10,479 nt of DNA from Comamonadaceae bacterium (GCA_947505915.1 CANNNH010000041.1:1-10479); one strand, 5' to 3'. Positions 1 through 8,434 are shown, counted from the stretch's first letter. Made by a program: numbers and translations. Notes: generated by a model not told the origin, from the sequence alone.

Positions 1-260
1 AGCAAACCCCATTGGCCATGCAGCCGCGCGACCAATACGGAAAAAGGCAGGGAGCACAGGGTCAACCAGAAAATCGAATGGCTTTCGGCGCGGTGCAGCA
101 CCATGTTCCGGATGACATCGCCTTGGTCGATCAGGACATCAAGATCGGGCAGTGTGCCCGCGACGGCGCCCCACAGCGCCGTTTTCCACACCGCTGTACG
201 GCGGCCCATCACGGCGACTGAAACGGCGGCACCCAGGACTAGTTGAGACAGGGAATCCAT
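1..260 (-). CDS. YdjM-like inner-membrane putative metal-dependent hydrolase, 5' part only
   Basis: The first 86 codons are present and the gene runs off the left edge with no stop in the window. The start is ATG at 260-258; an in-frame TAA lies four codons upstream and no other start lies between, so this start is well supported although no clear Shine-Dalgarno is visible. The N-terminus (MDSLSQLVLGAAVSVAVMGR) is hydrophobic and typical of the YdjM family (PF04307), proteins annotated as membrane-bound putative metal-dependent hydrolases. Key residues seen are the acidic pair in LPDLD (D39, D41) and HRAESH (H56, H61), the expected candidate metal ligands, followed by a second hydrophobic stretch from about residue 62. 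E. coli YdjM is LexA-regulated, but I see no clear LexA box here. The gene diverges from the regulator at 820. The enzymatic activity of the family is unproven; family assignment is from recalled motifs. Confidence 0.8.
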   Translation of the reverse strand, partial: MDSLSQLVLGAAVSVAVMGRRTAVWKTALWGAVAGTLPDLDVLIDQGDVIRNMVLHRAESHSIFWLTLCSLPFSVLVARLHGQWGL

Positions 261-656
261 ACGTGTGAATTATCTCTGAGCGCTTGTCTTTGAGTTTCAG
301 CAAAAAACTGCTGCACTCGCCGCTGGGTGTCCGCAGTCAAGGCGGGCAAAGGAGTCACCCCTGGGGCGCCATCTGCTCTTGTAGATTGTCCGCGGGGTAG
401 GGCTGCATGAAGTCCATGCTTGAATCGGGCCTAGCGCTAAGCCATGTCACTACTCCATGCAGCACTCAATAGTGAACGGTGCTACGTGTAGCAGCAATGT
501 AGGAAAAGGCGATAAAGTTAGAAAAAGGGAGGAAGCTAGGCAAAAACCGCCGCTTCCCTGAGATCCGGCCACCATGATTCGCCGCCCGTGAGTAAGGTTA
601 AAACTGTCAAATCGGCAGTGCCTAACCCTGAGGTGCGGCAGGATTTTCCTTTCGTG

Positions 657-669
657 AATTGGTCAACCA
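657..669. promoter_or_regulatory. Candidate GntR/FCD operator, distal copy
   Basis: The sequence AATTGGTCAACCA contains TGGT-N2-ACCA, a perfect inverted repeat with the half-site used by many FadR-subfamily regulators. It lies about 150 bp upstream of the regulator start and resembles the proximal site at 780-797. The two centres are about 124 bp apart, close to 12 helical turns, so both could face the same side of DNA. Binding by the adjacent regulator is inferred. Confidence 0.45.
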
Positions 670-735
670 CCTAAAGAAAAAATCATAAAAAAGTTGAATC
701 CCCACGCAGAAATCTACTTTTTTCATTTTTTCAAG

Positions 736-756
736 CCACTAGTGGAATATCACTAG
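736..756. repeat. CCACTAGTGG palindrome with repeated CACTAG
   Basis: A perfect 10-bp palindrome, CCACTAGTGG (736-745), is followed 13 bp later by a second CACTAG (751-756, in direct orientation). It sits between the two TTGG-N4-CCA sites in the presumed promoter region. It could be a binding site for another regulator or chance; no protein can be named. Confidence 0.25.
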
Positions 757-779
757 AGCAAAAATCGCCGACTTCGTCA

Positions 780-797
780 AAATTGGCTGACCAATTT
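780..797. promoter_or_regulatory. Candidate GntR/FCD operator, proximal copy
   Basis: AAATTGGCTGACCAATTT is an inverted repeat with perfect 7-bp arms and a 4-bp centre. Its arms match the recalled consensus of the FCD regulator UxuR (AAATTGG-N4-CCAATTT), and the core fits the general TTGG-N4-CCAA pattern of FadR-type proteins. It ends 22 bp before the regulator's TTG start, a position suited to autorepression. A related site lies at 657-669. Confidence 0.55.
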
Positions 798-819
798 CTT
801 TGATGAAAGCCTGCGAAGT

Positions 820-1572
820 TTGACTCTCTTTCTTGTTCCAACGTCAGCCTTGCCAGCCACCGCCCTGAGTGGGGTGCACCCGGCTGAGCCGCTTGACGGG
901 GTTGAGCGAAGCTACCAACGCTTGGCTGAGCAGATCATGGGTTTGTTGGCCAGTGGCGAGTTTGCGGTAGGTGCGCGCCTGCCTTCGGAGCGCGCGCTGG
1001 CAGATCGTTTCAATGTCAGTCGCACGGCAGTGCGTGAGGCTGTTATTGCGCTGGAAGTGCAAGAGCTGGTCGAAGTCCGTATGGGCTCCGGTATTTATGT
1101 GCGAGATTTACCGGGCGGTACCAGCCCTGCTTATGTGCATGCCGGTCCCGGCCCCTTTGAGTTGCTGCAAGCCAGGCGACTTCTGGAGGGGGAGATTGCG
1201 GCGCAGGCCGCCGGGCTGCGACAAGACCGGGACGTAGACCGCATTCATGCCGCGCTGGCCGACATGCGCCTGAACTTCCACGACAAGCCGGCCAATGCCG
1301 CTTCTGACTTGCAGTTTCATCTGCGCATCGCCGAAGCCACCGGTAATGCTGTGCTGGTGCAAATGGTGACCGCCCTCTGGTCTCAATTGAGAGGCCCGAT
1401 CTGGGAGCGCCTGGAAGAGCACTTTCACACACCCGTCATGCGAGAGGCCAGCTTGAGCGATCACCAGCTGGTGTTCAGTGCCATTGCCGCCAGAGACAGC
1501 GAGGCCGCACGCACGGCGATGCAACAGCACATTGACCGCGTCGTCAGCGAATTTGTCAAAGGTTGGTCTTGA
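820..1572 (+). CDS. FCD-type GntR (FadR subfamily) transcriptional regulator
   Basis: A one-component DNA-binding regulator of 250 residues, the usual FadR-subfamily size. Residues about 31-97 form the GntR winged helix: SYQRLAEQI, then LPSERALADRF, a recognition helix around NVSRTAVREAV (65-75), and a wing ending GSGIYV. Residues about 112-245 form the all-helical FCD effector domain. D163 and H167 (in DLQFH), H215 (DHQLVFSAI) and H237 (MQQHID) match the metal ligands of this domain, which commonly binds a carboxylate effector through the metal. The start is uncertain: TTG at 820 is the first possible in-frame start except CTG after a TAG at 754, with only a weak GAAAG upstream, while GTG at 874 would still keep the whole DNA-binding domain. 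The gene lies 59 bp before the importer genes on the same strand, so it probably controls them in response to their substrate. Two FadR-like operator candidates lie upstream. Confidence 0.9.
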   Translation: MTLFLVPTSALPATALSGVHPAEPLDGVERSYQRLAEQIMGLLASGEFAVGARLPSERALADRFNVSRTAVREAVIALEVQELVEVRMGSGIYVRDLPGGTSPAYVHAGPGPFELLQARRLLEGEIAAQAAGLRQDRDVDRIHAALADMRLNFHDKPANAASDLQFHLRIAEATGNAVLVQMVTALWSQLRGPIWERLEEHFHTPVMREASLSDHQLVFSAIAARDSEAARTAMQQHIDRVVSEFVKGWS

Positions 1573-1617
1573 GTTGACCGCCTTGATTTTTGTGTGATCC
1601 CCTTAACTAACCATGAT

Positions 1618-1624
1618 GAGGAAA
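1618..1624 (+). promoter_or_regulatory. Shine-Dalgarno deciding the start of the binding protein
   Basis: GAGGAAA lies 7 bases before ATG 1632 and overlaps neither gene. It favours ATG 1632 over the in-frame TTG at 1626, which would leave almost no spacing. The rest of the 59-bp gap (1573-1631) shows no convincing promoter or operator. Confidence 0.6.
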
Positions 1625-1631
1625 ATTGAAA

Positions 1632-2459
1632 ATGAAAAAGCATATTCGTTCGGCACTCTTGTCCCTGGCAGTCATTGCCACCTTACCCGCTTTTGCACAG
1701 GATGTGCCTGCACCCGGCGTGAGCCCGCGCATTGACGCGATCCGCAAAGCCGGCGTGCTGCGGGTCGGTGTGTTGGCCAACCTGCCCTGGCTGGCTGAAA
1801 ACACCAAGTCCGACGGCGGCGAAGCCTGGTCCGGCCCCGCTTGGCTGCTGACCAAGGAATACGCCCGGGTGCTGGGTGTGAAGGTCGAGCCTGTGCTGGT
1901 ATCGCACGAAACCAAAGTCCCTGTGCTGGCTTCGAATCAGGTCGATCTGTCCATCACGCCTCTGGCTGAAACGCCGGACCGTCTCAAAGCCATTGACTTC
2001 GTCATTTACTCAGCCACCAGCGTGTGCATGTTCGGCCGTGCTGACAACGCCAAATTTTCCCAGTCAAAAAGTGTTGACGATTTGAACCGCCCTGACATCA
2101 CCATTGCCTATTTCATTGGTGGCGGTGAAGAAGGTTGGGTCAAGGAGCGCTTTCCCAAAGCCAAGCTGCGCGGCGTGACCAATTCGGGTGCAACAGCGCC
2201 GGTCGAAGAAGTCATGTCCAAGCGCGCCGATGCCGCGCCGATCAACCGTGTGCCTTATGTTGGTATGGCTAAAAAGGTCAAGGGCCTGGCCGTCTTGCCA
2301 AGCGCTAACGAATGCCAGGGCAGCATGGAAAAAGCTGCACCCGTCGGTCTGGGCGTGGATAAAAACCAGGCTGCCTTCACCAACTGGTTGCGTGCCGTGG
2401 CCACGCGCATGAAGCCACAGCTTGACTCCGAAGAGCGCAAGATCATCGACAAGCTCTGA
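1632..2459 (+). CDS. Amino-acid-type ABC transporter periplasmic substrate-binding protein (family 3)
   Basis: The periplasmic receptor that delivers the ligand to the two permeases downstream. It has 275 residues including a Sec signal peptide: MKKH, a hydrophobic core to about residue 20, and a likely cleavage after PAFA (22/23). The mature part starts with the family-3 lead-in (RIDAIRKAGVLRVGVLANLPW, about 33-53, given here as landmarks). R117 in TPDRLKAIDF matches the arginine that usually holds the ligand alpha-carboxylate. It is divergent: the usual G-F-D-V-D-L-A segment after lobe strand 1 is replaced by GPAWLLTKEYA, without the expected acidic residue, and C132 and C228 are the only two cysteines of the mature protein. 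The family points to a polar amino acid or a related carboxylated compound, but the true ligand cannot be told. The ATG is chosen from the Shine-Dalgarno at 1618-1624; a TTG two codons earlier is less likely. Confidence 0.88.
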   Translation: MKKHIRSALLSLAVIATLPAFAQDVPAPGVSPRIDAIRKAGVLRVGVLANLPWLAENTKSDGGEAWSGPAWLLTKEYARVLGVKVEPVLVSHETKVPVLASNQVDLSITPLAETPDRLKAIDFVIYSATSVCMFGRADNAKFSQSKSVDDLNRPDITIAYFIGGGEEGWVKERFPKAKLRGVTNSGATAPVEEVMSKRADAAPINRVPYVGMAKKVKGLAVLPSANECQGSMEKAAPVGLGVDKNQAAFTNWLRAVATRMKPQLDSEERKIIDKL

Positions 2460-2479
2460 GCTCCCCAGACATCTGAGCC

Positions 2480-3145
2480 ATGGAATTTGATTTCTCGCCG
2501 ATTCTTGAGAATTGGCGGTATCTCTGGGGCGGTTTCGGCATCACGCTGGGACTGTCCGGACTGACGGTGGTGGCAAGCCTGTTACTGGGTTTTGCCATGG
2601 CTGTCGGTCGGATTTACGGCCCCCGTTGGCTCAGATGGCCGCTGGTTTTTTACATTGATTCGATGCGCGCCATCCCTGTGCTGGTGGTGCTGGTGTGGAC
2701 GTTTTTTGCTTTGCCATTGTTACTGGGCATTTCAATCCCGACCTTTTGGGCCGCCGTCATTGCACTGACCATGCACATTGCCCCTTTTGTGGCTGAAATC
2801 GTGCGCTCCGGTATTGAGTCGGTCAGGGCTGGACAGACTGGCGCCGGCTTGGCCCTTGGCATGTCCAAAGCCCAAGTGGTGCGCCACCTGATAATGCCGC
2901 AGGCTGTGGTCAGGATGCTTCCCTCCTTTGGATCGGTGATATCGATCACCATCAAGGACACGGCCATTGCTGCGGTCATCGCCGTTCCTGAATACATGAA
3001 ACGGTCGGAAACGCTGGCAGGGCAGACCTACCACCCGGTAGAGATATTCACTTTCGCCATGCTGGTTTACTTCATCATTCTTTTTCCCATCACGCGCCTG
3101 GTCGATATGGCTTACCGCCGCTGGGCTTTTTTGGGGCGCTCTTGA
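2480..3145 (+). CDS. Amino-acid-type ABC transporter permease (HisM/GlnP family), first subunit
   Basis: An inner-membrane subunit of 221 residues, normal for the HisMQ/GlnP permease family. Hydrophobic segments lie at about 18-43, 54-83, 86-107, 152-170 and 187-208, consistent with the five-helix core. The cytoplasmic EAA loop that docks on the ATPase is at about 106-142 (EIVRSGIESVRAGQT, then ALGMSKAQ, then IMPQA). The ATG at 2480 lies 20 bases after the binding-protein stop with only a poor Shine-Dalgarno, so translation may depend partly on the upstream gene. Its 3' end overlaps the next permease by 4 bases (TTGA), pointing to a heterodimeric channel made from one transcript. Confidence 0.93.
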   Translation: MEFDFSPILENWRYLWGGFGITLGLSGLTVVASLLLGFAMAVGRIYGPRWLRWPLVFYIDSMRAIPVLVVLVWTFFALPLLLGISIPTFWAAVIALTMHIAPFVAEIVRSGIESVRAGQTGAGLALGMSKAQVVRHLIMPQAVVRMLPSFGSVISITIKDTAIAAVIAVPEYMKRSETLAGQTYHPVEIFTFAMLVYFIILFPITRLVDMAYRRWAFLGRS

Positions 3146-3801
3146 ACTACGACTGGTCCGTTGTCTGGCAATACCGTCAAATGTTACTGGACGGTATAGG
3201 CATCACTATCTTGCTGACGGTGCTGACCATGCTGGTGGCAGTGCCGGGTGGTATTTTGCTGGCGTTGATGCGACTTTCATCCATGCCTTGGCTGGCCAGA
3301 GGCAGTACGGCTTTTGTAGAGCTGTTTCGCAATCTGCCGCTGATCCTGGTTGTTTACTGGGCTTTTTATGTCATGCCTATGGTCTCGGGCATTGAGTTGT
3401 CTGCCTTCAACACTGGGCTCCTAGCCCTTTGCCTGAATGTTTCGGCCTACAACTCAGAAACTTTTCGTGCAGGTATTCAGTCCATACGTAAAGGGCAGAC
3501 CGAAGCTGCGGTGGCTTTGGGCTTCAGCAAAACGCAGGCTATGTTCAAGATCATCCTGCCACAGGCGTGGCGACGGGTGTTGCCGGTACTGGCCAGCACC
3601 TGGGTAGCACTATTTAAAGACACTTCATTGGTGTCTGTGATCGCTGTGGGCGAGTTGGCGCATGCCTCTATGACTATTCGCTCACAAACTTTCCGCGTCC
3701 TTGAAATGCTAACTGCCATGGCCGTTATCTATTGGATGCTAGGTTATCCGCAGGCCAAGCTGGTGGACTGGATACGCGAAAAATACAAGGTGAATGAATG
3801 A
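3142..3801 (+). CDS. Amino-acid-type ABC transporter permease (HisQ/GltJ-like), second subunit
   Basis: The second membrane subunit, 219 residues. The TTG start at 3142 overlaps the TGA of the first permease in TTGA and has GGGG five bases upstream. The first in-frame ATG (3181) would remove [13 protein letters not shown], which resembles the usual N-terminus of this family, so TTG is preferred. Family landmarks are [20 protein letters not shown] (60-79, the FRGTP-like region), the EAA loop at about 106-142 ([20 protein letters not shown], then LGFSKTQ, then ILPQA), and [15 protein letters not shown] (158-172). It pairs with the first permease. The end overlaps the ATPase start as ATGA. Confidence 0.93.
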   Translation: MNYDWSVVWQYRQMLLDGIGITILLTVLTMLVAVPGGILLALMRLSSMPWLARGSTAFVELFRNLPLILVVYWAFYVMPMVSGIELSAFNTGLLALCLNVSAYNSETFRAGIQSIRKGQTEAAVALGFSKTQAMFKIILPQAWRRVLPVLASTWVALFKDTSLVSVIAVGELAHASMTIRSQTFRVLEMLTAMAVIYWMLGYPQAKLVDWIREKYKVNE

Positions 3802-4574
3802 GCACGAGTTACACCCATCGCCCCGGGGCTTTACGAGAGCCGGTCCTCAACTACCGCAATATCACCAAGCGCTACGGCCAGTTTCAGGCCCTGCACGGGA
3901 TCTCGTTGGATGTCTTCAAGGGTGAAGTGGTGTGTCTGATCGGACCTTCAGGCTCTGGTAAATCTACCGTATTGCGCTGCACCAATGCGCTCGAAGCGAT
4001 CAACAGCGGCGAAATCCTGGTCAATGGCATTGCCCTTCCAAAAGATGACCGCTCCATCCGTAAAGTTCGGCAGCGCATGGGCATGGTATTTCAGAATTTT
4101 GAGCTCTTTCCGCATAAAAATACGCTTCAAAACGTAGCGATTGCTTTGACCACTGTGCTGGGCATGAATGTGGCAGACGCCAATGCACATGCAGCCCGCA
4201 TGCTCGAGAAAGTAGGGCTTTCCGACAAGATGGAAAACTACCCGGCCAATCTCTCAGGAGGCCAGCAACAGCGTGTAGCCATTGCGCGTGCCCTGGCCAT
4301 GCAACCCGAGGTGATGCTGTTTGACGAGCCCACCTCAGCGCTGGATCCCGAAACTATCGGCGAGGTACTTAGCGTGATGAAAACCTTGGCGGAAGAAGGT
4401 ATGACCATGGTGGTGGTCACCCATGAAATGACATTTGCCCGCAAAGTTGCGGATTGGGTGGTCGTTTTTGATCAGGGAACAATCATTGAGCAAGGCCCTT
4501 CGGCTCAAATTTTTGACAATCCGACTGTCGAGCGTACACGGACATTTCTAAATCACTTGGGCTGGAGCGGCTGA
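3798..4574 (+). CDS. Amino-acid-type ABC transporter ATP-binding protein (GlnQ/HisP family)
   Basis: The nucleotide-binding subunit, 258 residues, which powers import on the cytoplasmic face. All catalytic motifs are intact: A-loop Y26, Walker [10 protein letters not shown] (49-57), Q-loop Q99 in [10 protein letters not shown], signature LSGGQQQR (152-159), Walker B VMLFDE (172-177), D-loop SALD (180-183) and switch H209 in VVVTHEM. The N-terminus is about 15 residues longer than GlnQ before the first strand. The ATG overlaps the preceding TGA (ATGA), with AAGGTG upstream as Shine-Dalgarno. It ends the importer operon. Only 23 bases separate its stop from the convergent gene on the other strand, and no strong terminator is visible there. 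Confidence 0.96.
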   Translation: MSTSYTHRPGALREPVLNYRNITKRYGQFQALHGISLDVFKGEVVCLIGPSGSGKSTVLRCTNALEAINSGEILVNGIALPKDDRSIRKVRQRMGMVFQNFELFPHKNTLQNVAIALTTVLGMNVADANAHAARMLEKVGLSDKMENYPANLSGGQQQRVAIARALAMQPEVMLFDEPTSALDPETIGEVLSVMKTLAEEGMTMVVVTHEMTFARKVADWVVVFDQGTIIEQGPSAQIFDNPTVERTRTFLNHLGWSG

Positions 4575-4597
4575 ACAGATTTATTGTTGCCCAGTGG

Positions 4598-5107
4598 CTA
4601 AGGATTGGGGTTCCACTCCAGCTTACCCACTGTATCCAGATGCGTGAGGTAGACCCGCAGGTCAAACTCGTACTGGTGGTACTGCGGCTCCATGTAGGTG
4701 CAAAGCTTGTAAAAAGCCTTGTCGTGCTCGCGCTCTTTGATGTGCGCCAGCTCATGCACTGCAATCATTTTTAAAAATTCGGCTGGGCCATCTTTGAACA
4801 GGCTGGCCACGCGGATCTCGCGCTTGGCTTTGAGCTTGCCGCCTTGCACGCGCGAGATCGTGGTGTGCGTGCCCAGCGCGTGCGCGATCACTTGCAGCTT
4901 GTTGTCAAACAGCACACGTGACAACGGGTCTGAGTTGCGCAAAAAACGGTTTTTCAGGTCCATCACGTAGTCGTACAGCGCTTTGTCTGTGCGCACGCCA
5001 TGGGCTTCGGGGTATTTTTTGAGCAACACCGTGCCCAGTTGTCCGTCGGCAATCAGTTGCTGCACTTGCTCACGCAGCGCGTCGGGGTAGCCTTGGAGGT
5101 ATTTCAT
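4598..5107 (-). CDS. YgjP-like (DUF45/WLM-type) zinc metallopeptidase family protein
   Basis: A 169-residue protein of the YgjP-like metallopeptidase family (PF01863). The zinc-binding signature is VHELAHIKEREHDKAFY: HELAH at 118-122 gives two histidines and the catalytic Glu119, and H128 is the likely third ligand. The family usually spans about 150-250 residues, so this one is short but complete. No signal peptide or membrane segment is seen, so it is probably cytoplasmic. The ATG at 5107 has no Shine-Dalgarno; the first residues (MKYLQGYPDALREQV) look like genuine protein. It follows lysS on the same strand after 110 bp that contain a dRS3-like hairpin, so co-transcription is uncertain. 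Substrate and biological role are unknown for this family. Confidence 0.82.
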   Translation of the reverse strand: MKYLQGYPDALREQVQQLIADGQLGTVLLKKYPEAHGVRTDKALYDYVMDLKNRFLRNSDPLSRVLFDNKLQVIAHALGTHTTISRVQGGKLKAKREIRVASLFKDGPAEFLKMIAVHELAHIKEREHDKAFYKLCTYMEPQYHQYEFDLRVYLTHLDTVGKLEWNPNP

Positions 5108-5145
5108 GGGCTAGGGGCGCGGGTAGAGGCGGGGGCAGGGGATGG

Positions 5146-5165
5146 ATTCCCGCCTGCGCGGGAAT
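5146..5165. repeat. dRS3-like inverted repeat ATTCCC-N8-GGGAAT
   Basis: The arms ATTCCCGC (5146-5153) and GCGGGAAT (5158-5165) flank a CTGC loop. With GG before and GACGG after, the whole matches the dispersed element known as dRS3 in Neisseria and a similar repeat common in several betaproteobacteria and others. It lies between the lysS stop and the YgjP-like gene. No T-run follows on either strand, so it is not a classical terminator, though it may stabilise the lysS mRNA end. A purine-rich GGCGG/GGTGG run follows at about 5168-5189. Confidence 0.7.
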
Positions 5166-5217
5166 GACGGAGGCGGCGGAGGTGGCGGGTTGCGTGTAGG
5201 ACCGAAGGTGGCCGTTT

Positions 5218-6765
<1,548 letters not shown>

Positions 6766-6845
6766 AGGGCAGCCGGAAAAGAACTAATCAAAAAAAGAGT
6801 CAAAGGCAAGCGGTCTGCCAAAGTGCTGATTTTAGGTTTTAAAGC

Positions 6846-6867
6846 GGGGGTTTGAGTCCCGGCCCCC
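6846..6867 (-). terminator. GC hairpin after the LON-domain gene, weak terminator or attenuator candidate
   Basis: Three bases after the LON-domain stop, GGGGG and CCCCC arms (6863-6867 and 6846-6850) enclose a 12-base loop, followed on the minus strand by GCTTTAAAACC. The T-run is short and the loop long, so termination would be partial at best. The remaining gap to lysS (6766-6845) is A/T-rich and probably holds the lysS promoter, but no good -35/-10 pair is seen. Confidence 0.25.
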
Positions 6868-6870
6868 AGG

Positions 6871-7527
6871 CTAGGTCGAAATTCCGCTGCGATCGAGTAT
6901 GTCGTTCACCAGTTCCAGCCGCAAAAGCGGGTTGTCCAGCGCCATCAGTTGATGCTTGCGCTTGGCCGACATGGGCAGCAATTCACTCCAGCGGTTAGCC
7001 ACCCAGGCGCAATCATCGAAGTGATAGGGGGGCAAGACAGGCATCTGGTCGGCTGGCACATCACGCTCTTGCAGGGTGCGGATCACCTTTTTCAGCCCAT
7101 CGCTGGCCGCTTGCAAGTCGGAAGGTACAGGCACCAGCTTGTCATCGGGCAGGGTTGTGGCCTCTGCCATCCACAGTCCATGTTTGAGTTGATGGCTGCG
7201 GCTTACTTTGAAGCGCTGGGTGCCTGTGCACCGCACCATCACCAAGCCGGCTTGCGGCGCTGAAAACTCCGTGATGCTGGCCAAGGTGCCTATGTCTTCA
7301 AAGCTTTCAGTTGGGAAATCCCCGTCGCCCGTCTCGTCCTGCAGCCGGCGCACTTCAGTGCCCTGCGTCAGTGCGACCACGCCGAAAGGCGTACCGTTTT
7401 TGCGGCATTTGCCGATCATGTCGAGGTAGCGCACTTCAAAAATACGCAGCGGCAGCAAACCCCCGGGAAAAAGCACAGAGCCCAGGGGGAACAAGGGCAG
7501 CTCGGAAAGGGTCAAGGTCTCAGTCAT
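6871..7527 (-). CDS. Stand-alone LON substrate-binding (N-terminal) domain protein
   Basis: A 218-residue protein consisting almost wholly of the Lon N-terminal domain (PF02190, about residues 8-200). The hallmark is LPLFPLGSVLFPGGLLPLRIFEVRYLDMI (10-38; landmarks LFPLG and FEVRY), then PFGVVAL and a conserved-looking C-terminal helical part with LPPYHF and ALDNPLLRLELV. The AAA+ and protease domains of Lon are absent, so it is not a protease; the role of such solo proteins is not settled. Two starts are possible: ATG at 7527, chosen because it lies 10 residues before the conserved LPLFPLG, and GTG at 7557, immediately after the accD stop. Neither has a Shine-Dalgarno. The tight packing suggests translation coupled to accD. 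Confidence 0.85.
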   Translation of the reverse strand: MTETLTLSELPLFPLGSVLFPGGLLPLRIFEVRYLDMIGKCRKNGTPFGVVALTQGTEVRRLQDETGDGDFPTESFEDIGTLASITEFSAPQAGLVMVRCTGTQRFKVSRSHQLKHGLWMAEATTLPDDKLVPVPSDLQAASDGLKKVIRTLQERDVPADQMPVLPPYHFDDCAWVANRWSELLPMSAKRKHQLMALDNPLLRLELVNDILDRSGIST

Positions 7528-7557
7528 GGAATTTGGCACGGCGCCAGGGGCATTCAC

Positions 7558-8430
7558 TTAATCGACGGCATCGACCGGTTGACGCATCAGCATGGCCAGC
7601 ATCCCGGCAATGGTGATGCGCAATTCGCGGCGGTCGCAGATCAGATCGACGGCGCCCTTGGTCTGCAGAAATTCTGCGCGTTGAAATCCTTCAGGCAAGG
7701 TCACCCGCACGGTGGACTCGATCACGCGCGGGCCGGCAAAGCCGATCAGCGCTTTGGGCTCGGCCACCACCACATCACCCACAAAAGCAAAGCCGGCGCT
7801 CACGCCGCCCATGGTCGGGTCGGTCAGCACGCTGATATAGGGCAGGCCTTTTTTTGCCAAACGTGTGAGTGAGGCATTGGTCTTGGCCATTTGCATCAGG
7901 CTGAGCAAGCCCTCTTGCATGCGCGCGCCACCGGTGGCGGTAAAGCAGATGAAAGGCACTTTTTGCTCAATGGCTGCGTGCACACCGCGCACAAAGCGCT
8001 CGCCCACCACGCTGCCCATGCTGCCGCCCATGAAGTCAAACTCAAAGCAAGCCACCACCACGCCAATGCTGTGCACCGCGCCGCCCATGACAATCAGCGC
8101 ATCGGTCTCGCCGGTGTTTTCTAAGGCTTCTTTCAGGCGCTCGGGGTATTTGCGGCTGTCTTTGAACTTGAGCGGGTCTACGGGCAGAACTTCCTGGCCG
8201 ATTTCGTAGCGACCTTCAGCGTCCAGAAAAGAGTCCAGCCTGGCGCGCGCGCCTATGCGGTGATGGTGGCTGCACTGCGGGCAGACGTTCTGGTTGGTTT
8301 CGAGGTCGGTTTTATAAAGCACAGCCTCGCAGCTGGGGCACTTGATCCACAAGCCTTCCGGCACGCTGCGGCGCTCAGTCGGGTCGGTGGGTGTGATCTT
8401 GGGTGGAAGCAGTTTTTCGAGCCAGCTCAT
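7558..8430 (-). CDS. accD: Acetyl-CoA carboxylase carboxyltransferase subunit beta
   Basis: With AccA, it transfers the carboxyl group from carboxybiotin to acetyl-CoA, giving malonyl-CoA for fatty acid synthesis. It has 290 residues, the normal size. The N-terminal zinc ribbon is intact: C31, C34, C50 and C53 (CPSC and CPQC). The carboxyltransferase core shows [14 protein letters not shown] (133-146), GGARMQEG (167-174), the [13 protein letters not shown] strand-turn and [12 protein letters not shown] near the C-terminus. ATG at 8430 is supported by a strong AAGGAAA four bases upstream. It lies 24 bp downstream of trpA on the same strand, an arrangement common in proteobacteria. In many relatives folC follows accD; here a LON-domain gene follows instead. 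Confidence 0.98.
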   Translation of the reverse strand: MSWLEKLLPPKITPTDPTERRSVPEGLWIKCPSCEAVLYKTDLETNQNVCPQCSHHHRIGARARLDSFLDAEGRYEIGQEVLPVDPLKFKDSRKYPERLKEALENTGETDALIVMGGAVHSIGVVVACFEFDFMGGSMGSVVGERFVRGVHAAIEQKVPFICFTATGGARMQEGLLSLMQMAKTNASLTRLAKKGLPYISVLTDPTMGGVSAGFAFVGDVVVAEPKALIGFAGPRVIESTVRVTLPEGFQRAEFLQTKGAVDLICDRRELRITIAGMLAMLMRQPVDAVD

Positions 8431-8434
8431 CGTG

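Larger units (their letters stand above)
261..819. other. Divergent intergenic region, no convincing gene
   Basis: This 559-bp gap lies between two divergently transcribed genes. The left half (261-640) is GC-balanced and has no clear ORF. On the minus strand, two adjacent short open frames (about 462-355 and 358-239) would join into one peptide of about 70 residues if one frameshift near 355-358 is assumed; this is weak and not called as a gene. The right half (641-800) is AT-rich with A and T runs, as expected of a promoter region. It holds the two candidate operators and the CACTAG palindrome listed separately. I could not find a confident -35/-10 pair. A possible hairpin pairs 596-600 with 623-627 and 603-606 with 616-619. 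Confidence 0.6.

Noticed and set aside
12..221. Plus-strand 69-residue open frame at the left edge
   Set aside because: It lies opposite the YdjM-like gene, whose minus-strand frame has clear family motifs and a supported start; the plus-strand peptide shows no recognisable domain.
527..559. AGGGAGGAAGC pairing with GCTTCCCT as a terminator
   Set aside because: Pairing needs a bulge, no T-run follows, and no gene ends there.
596..627. Interrupted hairpin GGTTA-ACTG / CAGT-TAACC as a possible riboswitch or small RNA
   Set aside because: The stem is short with an internal loop, no matching riboswitch core is visible, and it lies far from the regulator start.
803..823. Six-codon leader-like ORF (MKACEV) whose stop overlaps the regulator TTG
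   Set aside because: It has no Shine-Dalgarno, no attenuator structure and no run of regulatory codons; probably chance.
1573..1631. Promoter with TTGACC at 1574-1579 before the binding protein
   Set aside because: No acceptable -10 lies at 16-18 bp; the nearest TTAACT is 23 bp away.
4575..4597. Bidirectional terminator between the convergent ATPase and YgjP-like genes
   Set aside because: The 23-bp gap holds no usable stem or T-run.
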